Below the pieces are notes generated by a model that saw nothing but the letters and a program-made list of their open reading frames with translations, did no database searches and had not been told where the DNA came from. The translations under genes and the position numbers were made by a program. 5,698 nucleotides of DNA, taken from an uncultured Sphingomonadales bacterium (lineage in GTDB: Bacteria > Pseudomonadota > Alphaproteobacteria > Sphingomonadales > Sphingomonadaceae). The DNA lies in NCBI GenBank assembly GCA_903958285.1, contig CAJBSR010000094.1, positions 1 through 5,698 on the forward strand, read 5' to 3'. Positions within the stretch are counted from its first letter, which is position 1; every line of letters begins with the position of its first letter. Below, piece after piece: positions 1 to 5,483 of the stretch.

Positions 1-285
1 ATTGCACGCGCGCTGGCGGCTGACCCGTCGATCATGCTGCTTGATGAACCCTTTGCGGGCATTGACCCCATCTCCATCGCCGACATCCGTGATCTGGTGA
101 AGGACCTGAGAACGCGCCAGATCGGCGTGCTCATCACTGACCACAATGTCCGCGAAACGCTCGAAATCGTGGACCGCGCCTGCATCATCTATGATGGCCG
201 CGTGCTCTTTTCGGGCAGCCCCGCAGATCTCGTGGCCGATGAAAATGTCCGCCGCCTGTATCTGGGCGAGGGCTTTAGCTTGTAA
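1..285 (+). CDS. lptB: LPS export ABC transporter ATPase LptB, 3' part only
   Basis: This is the C-terminal 94 residues of LptB, the cytoplasmic ATPase that drives LptB2FG to extract lipopolysaccharide from the inner membrane and push it along the Lpt bridge. The frame is open from base 1, so the start and the Walker A and signature motifs lie outside the window; about 150 residues of a usual ~240 should be missing. Visible are the Walker B segment IMLLDEP with its catalytic Glu (window residues 11-17), the D-loop AGIDP, the switch-histidine segment [10 protein letters not shown] (45-54), and a C-terminus [11 protein letters not shown] typical of LptB rather than other ABC ATPases. The stop is 2 bp before the rpoN ATG, so the two are very likely co-transcribed. 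The family call is secure; only the gene's 5' end is unseen. Confidence 0.95.
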   Translation: MARALAADPSIMLLDEPFAGIDPISIADIRDLVKDLRTRQIGVLITDHNVRETLEIVDRACIIYDGRVLFSGSPADLVADENVRRLYLGEGFSL

Positions 286-287
286 CC

Positions 288-1838
288 ATGGCGCTCGGCC
301 CTCGCCTCGACTTGCGGCACAGCCAGTCGCTGGTGATGACGCCGCAGTTGCAGCAGGCGATCAAGCTGCTGGCGCTGTCCAATCTGGAAGTCGAAGCTTT
401 CATCGCGGAAGAGCTGGAGCGCAATCCACTGCTTGAGGCGGAGCGCGAAGACCGAGGCGATAATGACGGAGAGCCTGCCGCCGACGGTGACGGCGACTTT
501 GGCGACAGTGATTTTGACAGCGATGGGGATGGCGGCGATCTGATGACCGCTGACCGCTTGCTGGCAAGCGATGGCGGACCCGGCGCGGATGCCCCGCTGG
601 ATGTCGATTTTGCCGCTGAAACCTTCCACCATGACAGTGCGGCCGACGGCGGGCCGGGGCTGGATGGCTCCCTCGGGCTCGACGGCGCATCCTCAGGCGG
701 CAGCTTCGACGATGACGGACCCGATTTTGATAGCTTTGCAGCAGGCGGGCTCTCCCTCCACGACCATCTGATCGCGCAGGCCGGCACCGCATTCATGGGC
801 GCCGACCTCATGATCGCCACCCATATCATCGACCAGATTGACGAGGCCGGTTTTCTGCCCGTCCGCCTGCTCGACATCACCAACCGTCTGGAAATCCCGC
901 TTGCCCACGGGGAGGATATTCTCCGCATCATCCAGACCTTCGAGCCAACCGGCGTCGGCGCGCGGACGCTGGCCGAATGCCTCGCGCTGCAAGCCAAGGA
1001 AGCCGATCGCTATGATCCGGCCATGGCGCGGTTGATCGACAATCTCGACCTATTGGCGCTGGGCCGCCTGCCACAGTTGAAACGTATCTGCGGCGTCGAC
1101 GATGAAGATATGGCCGATATGATCCGTGAGTTGCGCGCATATGACCCGAAGCCGGGTCTGCGTTTCGGCGGAGAGCCGCTTCAAACGGTCACGCCCGACA
1201 TCTTCATTATCGAACGCGGCAAGGGCTGGGCGGTGGAGATCAACTCCGCCAGCCTGCCCAAGGTGCTGATCAACCGCAGCTATTATGCCGAACTGGCGGG
1301 CGCCGGCTGCAAGGACCGCGCCTCAAAGACATGGCTCAACGAATGCATGGCGTCTGCCAACTGGCTGGTCAAAGCGCTCGACCAGCGCCAGCGAACCATC
1401 CTGAAGGTCGCGACCGAATTGGTGAAGCAGCAGGAAGCCTTTTTCCGCCATGGCGTGACGCAATTGAAACCGCTCACCCTGCGACACATTGCCGAGGTGA
1501 TCGGCATGCATGAATCGACGGTCAGCCGTGTCACGTCCAACAAATATCTCGCCTGCGCGCGCGGAACATATGAACTGAAATACTTCTTCACCAGCGGCAT
1601 TCAGGCGTCTGACGGCGGCGATGCTGTGTCCGCCGAAGCGGTGAAAAGTGCCATCAAGACGCTCATCATGGCCGAAGAGCCTAAGGCGATCCTGTCCGAT
1701 GATACATTGGTCGAACTGCTTCAGAAGCAAGGCTTTGATATCGCCAGACGGACCGTTGCCAAATATCGCGAAGCAATGGGTATTGGGTCATCGGTGCAGC
1801 GGCGGCGGCAAAAGGCCATTGAGGCCCGCGCCGCCTAG
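288..1838 (+). CDS. rpoN: RNA polymerase sigma-54 factor RpoN
   Basis: Sigma-54 directs RNA polymerase to -24/-12 promoters and needs an AAA+ enhancer-binding activator to open them. The 516 residues show the full family order. Region I is a Gln/Leu-rich activator-contact segment (about 1-50, with MTPQLQQAIKLL and ELERNPLL). Region II is a very acidic linker (about 53-153). The core-binding region runs from about 155 to 360. A helix-turn-helix begins near residue 396 (LTLRHIAEVIGMHESTVSRV), and the RpoN box ARRTVAKYRE (486-495), which reads the -24 element, lies close to the C-terminus. The protein is longer than the 477 residues of E. coli RpoN, mostly through the linker. The ATG follows the lptB stop by 2 bp. 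The only purine-rich stretch upstream (GAGGG at 268-272) is about 15 nt away, so translation is probably coupled to lptB. The hpf and ptsN genes often found downstream of rpoN are absent here. Confidence 0.97.
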   Translation: MALGPRLDLRHSQSLVMTPQLQQAIKLLALSNLEVEAFIAEELERNPLLEAEREDRGDNDGEPAADGDGDFGDSDFDSDGDGGDLMTADRLLASDGGPGADAPLDVDFAAETFHHDSAADGGPGLDGSLGLDGASSGGSFDDDGPDFDSFAAGGLSLHDHLIAQAGTAFMGADLMIATHIIDQIDEAGFLPVRLLDITNRLEIPLAHGEDILRIIQTFEPTGVGARTLAECLALQAKEADRYDPAMARLIDNLDLLALGRLPQLKRICGVDDEDMADMIRELRAYDPKPGLRFGGEPLQTVTPDIFIIERGKGWAVEINSASLPKVLINRSYYAELAGAGCKDRASKTWLNECMASANWLVKALDQRQRTILKVATELVKQQEAFFRHGVTQLKPLTLRHIAEVIGMHESTVSRVTSNKYLACARGTYELKYFFTSGIQASDGGDAVSAEAVKSAIKTLIMAEEPKAILSDDTLVELLQKQGFDIARRTVAKYREAMGIGSSVQRRRQKAIEARAA

Positions 1839-1845
1839 CGCCCAA

Positions 1846-2283
1846 TTACTGCGTATCCGGCATCCGATCCCGCACACGCTCCATCGCATCGCCCATCTTG
1901 CGCAGAGCAGCCTCCAATTCAGGCACAGCAGCGGCCAAGCCACCTGCCATTGCACCTGCGCCAGCCACGGCGCGCCGGGAACTGTTCTGGATTCGCGCGT
2001 CAAAATTCGGATCATCCCGCGACGCCAGATCACGCACCGTCTTGCCGCGCATGTTGGAGGATTTGCCGGTCAGCGGCTCGATCGCCCTGGCAATGCCATC
2101 GACACGCATATCAAGCTCGGACTGGACTATCGCCTCCATGCCGCCGGCAAGCGCGGCCTGCATAACCGGATCATTCAGCTTCTCAGCCAGAGCTTCGGCC
2201 TTCTGCGTTGCGGCAGACGGCGCCTCTTGAGCAAAAGCAGGTGCGGACATGACCAAGACAGCGGTCGCAAGAAGAATACGCAT
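1846..2283 (-). CDS. Small exported protein of unknown function (145 aa)
   Basis: I do not recognise this as a named family. The N-terminus is a clear signal peptide: MR, a hydrophobic run, then a probable cleavage site after AFA (about residue 18), so the mature ~127-residue protein should be periplasmic or outer-membrane associated. It has no cysteine for a lipobox. The mature part is Ala-rich and looks helical; residues 104-120 form a Gly/Ala-rich stretch (AVAGAGAMAGGLAAAV) that could be a weak hydrophobic helix. The start is supported by GGAGG 7 nt upstream. It is the last gene of the leftward cluster, 88 bp after the DUF2059 gene. Residues 81-97 (KT, A, DP, F, R at fixed spacing) match residues 92-108 of that neighbour without gaps, suggesting a paralog lacking the C-terminal DUF2059 part. 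Its stop faces the rpoN stop across 7 bp. Confidence 0.85.
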   Translation of the reverse strand: MRILLATAVLVMSAPAFAQEAPSAATQKAEALAEKLNDPVMQAALAGGMEAIVQSELDMRVDGIARAIEPLTGKSSNMRGKTVRDLASRDDPNFDARIQNSSRRAVAGAGAMAGGLAAAVPELEAALRKMGDAMERVRDRMPDTQ

Positions 2284-2290
2284 CGAGCAG

Positions 2291-2295
2291 CCTCC
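2291..2295 (-). promoter_or_regulatory. Ribosome binding site GGAGG of the 145-aa gene
   Basis: Reading leftward, GGAGG is followed by 7 nt and then the ATG at 2283-2281. This fixes the start that gives an intact signal peptide. An out-of-frame ATG immediately precedes the GGAGG and is not a usable start for this protein. Confidence 0.75.
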
Positions 2296-2299
2296 ATGG

Positions 2300-2319
2300 C
2301 GGCGGGGAGACTCCCGCCG
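2300..2319 (-). other. GC-rich hairpin in the leader of the 145-aa gene
   Basis: A 7-bp perfect stem (CGGCGGG paired with CCCGCCG) encloses a 6-nt loop. It lies in the 88-bp gap between two same-strand genes, 4 nt upstream of the GGAGG. There is no T-run after it in the direction of transcription, so it does not look like a standard intrinsic terminator. It could be an mRNA processing or stability element, or a structure that limits ribosome access. The structure is seen directly; any role is inferred. Confidence 0.45.
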
Positions 2320-2371
2320 AACGATGCAGGCAAATAGTGGCAGCTAACTTTCGCCTAGCTGAACGGGCAGC

Positions 2372-3016
2372 TTATTGGCCTTCAGGCGGTGGAGGCGGAG
2401 GGAGATGCGCTGTCGCCGCTTCGACCTTCTTCATGATCTCCGGCATGGCCTGCATCATCGTTGGCGCAATCTTGGACATGTTCGCCACCATTTCTGGATC
2501 GACGAAACTCATCATCCAGCGCTGGCCAAATACTTGCCCCGTCGGCGTGCCGAGGAACGCTTCCAACTCGCCAAGTTGCCGTTCCGAATAATCGCGGGCG
2601 TAAACGTGGGTCAGGCTTTCCCGAATCCCCGGCTCAATCTTCTCCACCAAGGGGATCATTTCCTTCATCATCACGTCCATGAAGATCTTCATGCGCTCCC
2701 GGAAATGAGGGTCCTTTGCCTCGGCGACTTCCAGCATCGTCTTATCGCCGGTGTCCTGTCGTGCCGCATCTTGGCCGCTTGGCGGCGCCATGTCCGACGC
2801 CTTCATACCGAACATGGACTCCATCATGCTGTCCATCATCTTGGACATCGTGCCGTCCATCATGCGGCGATAGGTGCCGAGCGGCCAGAGCTTGTCAACG
2901 ACGCGGGCGGCCGCGGCTTCATGGGACTTGCTGATCGCGGGCGGCGGCGCGGTCTGTGCCGACACGGGTGCCGCTGCGAGCAGGGCCAGTGGAAGTGCAA
3001 TTCGACGAAGGAACAT
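2372..3016 (-). CDS. Exported Met-rich DUF2059-family protein (214 aa)
   Basis: The chosen start, an ATG at 3016, gives a textbook signal peptide (MFLRRIALPLALLAAAPVSA, cleavage near residue 20) and has GGAGGG 8 nt upstream. A longer reading from 3118 would bury the signal peptide and overlap uppP. The mature protein should be periplasmic. Residues 51-76 are strikingly Met-rich (MMDGTMSKMMDSMMESMFGM), and 25 of 214 residues are Met overall. Residues about 128-180 (ESLTHVYARDYSERQLGELE, then FLGTPTGQVFGQRW) have the pattern of DUF2059, a helical domain of unknown function in proteobacterial exported proteins. The C-terminus ends in a run of six prolines. It lies 25 bp after uppP on the same strand, so it is probably the third gene of that transcript. 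No biochemical function can be assigned. The Met clusters could bind metal such as copper or simply pack a helical bundle. Confidence 0.88.
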   Translation of the reverse strand: MFLRRIALPLALLAAAPVSAQTAPPPAISKSHEAAAARVVDKLWPLGTYRRMMDGTMSKMMDSMMESMFGMKASDMAPPSGQDAARQDTGDKTMLEVAEAKDPHFRERMKIFMDVMMKEMIPLVEKIEPGIRESLTHVYARDYSERQLGELEAFLGTPTGQVFGQRWMMSFVDPEMVANMSKIAPTMMQAMPEIMKKVEAATAHLPPPPPPEGQ

Positions 3017-3024
3017 AAACAACA

Positions 3025-3030
3025 CCCTCC
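3025..3030 (-). promoter_or_regulatory. Ribosome binding site GGAGGG of the DUF2059 gene
   Basis: Read leftward, GGAGGG lies 8 nt before the ATG at 3016. It sits within the 25-bp gap after the uppP stop. It decides the start in favour of the form with an N-terminal signal peptide over the longer reading from 3118. Confidence 0.8.
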
Positions 3031-3041
3031 AAAAGTGACGA

Positions 3042-3845
3042 TCAGCCGATCTGCCCCAACCAAACCAACGCAGCGATACCGGCCACAATACGATACCATG
3101 CAAACGGCCCAAAACCATAGCGCGTCACAATCGCCAGAAAGGCTTTGATGACGACAATGGCGACCACAAACGATACGACAAAGCCAATGGCGATATTGGT
3201 CACGTCCTGCGCGGCGAGGGCGGCACCTTCCTTATAGAGCGCAAGCGTCGTTGCCCCCATCATCGTCGGCACCGCGACGAAGAAGCTGAATTCGGCTGCG
3301 GTCTTGCGTTCCACGCCCATGGCGCGCGCGCCCATAATCGTGGCCCCCGAACGGCTGACGCCGGGGATCATCGACAGACACTGCACGGCCCCAATGGCCA
3401 GCGCGGTCCGCCAGCTCATCTGTTCAACGCTGGCGGTGTGGTTTTCCTTGGCGAACTTCTCAATCACCAAGATCGCGACGCCGCCGATAATCAGCGCCCA
3501 GGCGACCAGTGCCGGTGATTCCAGCATGGCCTTGATCGCCTTATAGGCGATCGCCCCGATGAGCGCAGACGGCAGAAAGCCGAGCAACACGTTGCGTGTA
3601 AACACGAGCGGGCCCTGCTGCAGCGAGAACAGCCCCACCGCCACATCCCAGAAGCGGCGCCAGTAGAGCACGATGACGGCCAGGATCGCGCCAAGCTGAA
3701 TGATGATGTCAAACGCGCCGCCGGAGCCGTCCTTAAAGCCCAGCAGTTCGCCTGCGAGGACAAGGTGGCCTGTCGATGAGACGGGAATGAATTCAGTCAG
3801 CCCCTCAATGATGCCGAGGAGAATGACGGTCAGCAGATCGCTCAT
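3042..3845 (-). CDS. uppP: Undecaprenyl-diphosphate phosphatase UppP (BacA)
   Basis: This integral membrane enzyme removes a phosphate from undecaprenyl diphosphate and so recycles the lipid carrier for peptidoglycan and other surface polymers; extra copies are known to raise bacitracin tolerance. The 267-residue length is typical. Both family signatures are intact. The first is EGLTEFIPVSSTGHL (residues 14-28), carrying the ExxxE glutamates E14 and E18 and H27. The second is PGVSRSGAT (161-169), with the essential-type Arg at 165. The rest is a series of hydrophobic segments consistent with a polytopic membrane protein. The start codon overlaps the stop of the upstream NDUFA9-like gene by ATGA, implying translational coupling. 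An exported DUF2059 gene follows after 25 bp. No missing motif is seen. Confidence 0.97.
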   Translation of the reverse strand: MSDLLTVILLGIIEGLTEFIPVSSTGHLVLAGELLGFKDGSGGAFDIIIQLGAILAVIVLYWRRFWDVAVGLFSLQQGPLVFTRNVLLGFLPSALIGAIAYKAIKAMLESPALVAWALIIGGVAILVIEKFAKENHTASVEQMSWRTALAIGAVQCLSMIPGVSRSGATIMGARAMGVERKTAAEFSFFVAVPTMMGATTLALYKEGAALAAQDVTNIAIGFVVSFVVAIVVIKAFLAIVTRYGFGPFAWYRIVAGIAALVWLGQIG

Positions 3846-4771
3846 GCAGCCGCCCCGAAGCGGCCATGGCGACGATATTCGACCAGCCAGCCATGCGCGA
3901 CCGCATCCATCGGCGTGGCAGGCACGCCGAGCGCCTTCAGACCCTTGGCCTTGGGCGCTACGACATTGTCAGACTGGAGCATCAGCCACTGGTCGCGCGA
4001 AATCGGCGCACCGGGCAGCCAGCCGGTCAATGTCGCCATTGCAGCGGCGATGGGGTTGGGCACATCGATGAACAGCGGCGCACGGCCCGTGCGGTCCGCG
4101 ATCCACTGGTTGATCTCGCGCATCGACAGCACGGTTGGCCCACCGAGCTCATAAGTCGCGCCGTCAGACCCGCCGGACTTCAGCGCCGCGGCACACGCCG
4201 CATGGCCAACGTCGCCGGCAAAGACGGGCTGGAACTTGGTGTCACCGCCGATGATGGGGCAGATGGGCAACATGCGGATGAGTGTTGCAAAGCGATTGAT
4301 GAACGCATCTTCCCGACCGAACACGATGGATGGGCGCAGGATCGTCGCCTTGGGGAAGGCTTTGCGTACGGCCGCCTCGCCATCGCCTTTGGTCCGTCCA
4401 TAGGCCGAAGGGCTCTCCGAGTCTGCGCCAATGGCCGACATTTGGACGAACGACGCCACACCGGCGCTGGCAGCCGCCTCCGCCACATTGCGCGCGCCAT
4501 CGACATGAATGCGCTGCATATCCGCAAAGCTGCCGACCAGATTGATGACAGCATCAGCGCCTTCGATGGCGCGACCCAGTGTTTCAGGGCGGGTCACATC
4601 CGCGGCCACAAAGGTGATCTGGCCAAGATTTGCCTGTGCCTTCAGATACCAGGAACTTTTCGGGCTGCGCTCTGCCACGCGTACGCGGGCGCCGGACCGC
4701 AGAAGAGCTTCGACCACATAGCGCCCGACAAATCCGCCACCGCCAAAGACCGTAACCAAAGCTTCTTTCAT
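3842..4771 (-). CDS. Complex I NDUFA9-like NAD(P)-binding protein (atypical SDR)
   Basis: This 309-residue protein belongs to the extended/atypical short-chain dehydrogenase fold close to NDUFA9, the accessory NAD(P)-binding subunit of respiratory Complex I; bacterial members may assist Complex I or act on quinone or lipid substrates. The N-terminal Rossmann motif is VFGGGGFVG (residues 8-16). R31 and R35 just after the second strand fit NADP(H) binding. The acidic AADV near residue 58, the NLVG turn (77-80), S112 and a YxxxK pair (Y124, K128) follow in SDR order. The C-terminal LPGAPISRDQWLMLQSDNVV segment is characteristic of this subgroup. I chose the ATG at 4771 because the Rossmann strand begins directly after it, although the Shine-Dalgarno (AAGGGA, about 11 nt away) is weak; a longer reading to 4882 adds 37 residues without family character. 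It is the first gene of the leftward cluster, and its stop overlaps the uppP start. The exact substrate is unknown. Confidence 0.88.
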   Translation of the reverse strand: MKEALVTVFGGGGFVGRYVVEALLRSGARVRVAERSPKSSWYLKAQANLGQITFVAADVTRPETLGRAIEGADAVINLVGSFADMQRIHVDGARNVAEAAASAGVASFVQMSAIGADSESPSAYGRTKGDGEAAVRKAFPKATILRPSIVFGREDAFINRFATLIRMLPICPIIGGDTKFQPVFAGDVGHAACAAALKSGGSDGATYELGGPTVLSMREINQWIADRTGRAPLFIDVPNPIAAAMATLTGWLPGAPISRDQWLMLQSDNVVAPKAKGLKALGVPATPMDAVAHGWLVEYRRHGRFGAAA

Positions 4772-4825
4772 CGTCGTCAAATTCCCTTGCTGAGGTAAGC
4801 CCGCCAATGCCCGCGCCGAAGCCTG

Positions 4826-4854
4826 TTGACAAGCGGCAATGGCCTGCCTAATCG
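4826..4854 (+). promoter_or_regulatory. Candidate sigma-70 promoter of tRNA-Leu
   Basis: A perfect TTGACA (4826-4831) is followed 15-17 nt later by a poor -10 candidate, read either as CCTAAT (4847-4852) or TAATCG (4849-4854). Transcription would start near 4860, giving a short 5' leader before the mature tRNA at 4898. The -35 is convincing and the -10 weak. It lies in the divergent region shared with the NDUFA9-like gene, for which I found no clear promoter. Confidence 0.5.
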
Positions 4855-4897
4855 CGCCGCTTCGTTCCGCATTGACCCACATCGGGATCTGCGCCGT

Positions 4898-4984
<87 letters not shown>

Positions 4985-5039
4985 TTAATCTTCAATAAAC
5001 CTTTGAAATGTAAGGGAAATTTCCCCCGAAGAAGATTTT

Positions 5040-5060
5040 TATCCCCCTAAATATCCCCCT
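5040..5060. repeat. Tandem TATCCCCCT repeat just after tRNA-Leu
   Basis: Two exact copies of TATCCCCCT (5040-5048 and 5052-5060) are separated by AAA, giving a 12-bp period. A partial third unit, TTTCCCCC, ends at 5027. The repeat begins 56 bp after the tRNA CCA. Short, closely spaced, C-rich repeats beside a tRNA 3' end would suit arm-type binding sites of a tyrosine integrase, but no integrase gene lies in the window. The repeat is seen directly and the role is inferred. Confidence 0.55.
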
Positions 5061-5246
5061 TGAGTTTTTAAAAGGCCCTTTAGTTCTTCAGACGGGGCAA
5101 GTCGGCACATGCCAGCCCTAGCTCTCTCGTTTCCTAACGGGTTGCCAGAGTTGGGTGATAAAAGGGTCCTCCCAGAGCGATCTAGGAGACGGGTAATTCG
5201 GACCATGGCCAGCCCAGAGGGACAGATTTTTGGTGACTTGTGGATC

Positions 5247-5261
5247 CCGATCTAAGATCGG
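5247..5261. repeat. Perfect inverted repeat CCGATCT-A-AGATCGG
   Basis: Two 7-bp arms surround a single central base. The symmetry suits a dimeric DNA-binding protein site rather than an RNA hairpin, since there is no room for a loop. No adjacent promoter or gene start is evident, so it may be incidental. Confidence 0.35.
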
Positions 5262-5455
5262 TTCGCCGATGCTCAAATTCACATCTGCGCCGCTATAGAT
5301 CTAGCGCCATTTTACCGGCCGATGGGTTTACGAATAACATCGCAAGCCCGCCTTGGCCGAGTGGTAGTCTCACGCTGCCTTAAGTTGCGGCGTAGCTGCT
5401 GTTGTTTTGCCATTTGGAGACAAGTTGCGGTTAGACTGAGACTGACAGCGCCTCT

Positions 5456-5483
5456 CCAGCTTCACCGGTGAAGGTCAAGCTGG
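5456..5483. repeat. Overlapping inverted repeats at the end of the kinase remnant
   Basis: CCAGCTT (5456-5462) pairs with AAGCTGG (5477-5483) across a 14-nt loop. A separate perfect 14-bp palindrome, CTTCACCGGTGAAG (5460-5473), shares three bases with the first arm, so the two foldings exclude each other. The element covers the stop codon of the leftward histidine-kinase remnant. There is no T-run downstream in either direction, so a standard intrinsic terminator is unlikely. Confidence 0.45.

Larger units (their letters stand above)
4985..5474. other. Low-GC stretch without a supportable gene
   Basis: These 490 bases follow tRNA-Leu. GC is about 45-47% in two lines counted, against about 62% in a counted rpoN line. 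I see no gene with a plausible start, ribosome site and recognisable product. Short open frames exist: - strand 5118-5300 with no ATG, a 55-codon - strand frame starting with ATG near 5206, and + strand from about 5255 to 5471. None matches a family I know. What is visible is a 12-bp palindrome GGGAAATTTCCC (5014-5025), a tandem repeat (5040-5060), a 15-bp inverted repeat (5247-5261), a tRNA-like D-arm string and hairpin (5354-5393), and a compound palindrome (5456-5483). It resembles decayed accessory DNA. Confidence 0.6.

Noticed and set aside
275..997. A 240-codon open frame on the - strand over rpoN
   Set aside because: It is opposite a complete, unmistakable sigma-54 gene, and its product is Ser/Pro/Arg low-complexity text without any domain.
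1648..2337. A 229-codon open frame on the + strand
   Set aside because: It overlaps the 3' end of rpoN in another frame and runs antisense through the exported 145-aa gene, which has a signal peptide and a good ribosome site. Its translation is Arg/His/Ser-rich, typical of an antisense frame in GC-rich DNA.
3017..3118. Upstream start for the DUF2059 protein
   Set aside because: It would add 34 residues in front of a perfect signal peptide and overlap uppP, and the GGAGGG sits correctly for the ATG at 3016.
2375..3148. A 257-codon open frame on the + strand
   Set aside because: It is antisense to the DUF2059 gene and extends into uppP. Its translation is His/Arg-rich, the result of Met codons read on the opposite strand.
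3866..4798. A 310-codon open frame on the + strand
   Set aside because: It mirrors the NDUFA9-like gene on the other strand. The Rossmann and YxxxK motifs lie on the - strand, and the + translation is His/Arg-rich with no recognisable motif.
4987..5040. Intrinsic terminator for tRNA-Leu (AATCTTC at 4987-4993 with GAAGATT at 5031-5037, followed by TTT)
   Set aside because: The stem is AT-rich and only 7 bp, with a 37-nt loop; the inner palindrome GGGAAATTTCCC cannot form a stable hairpin without losing its centre. Too weak to call.
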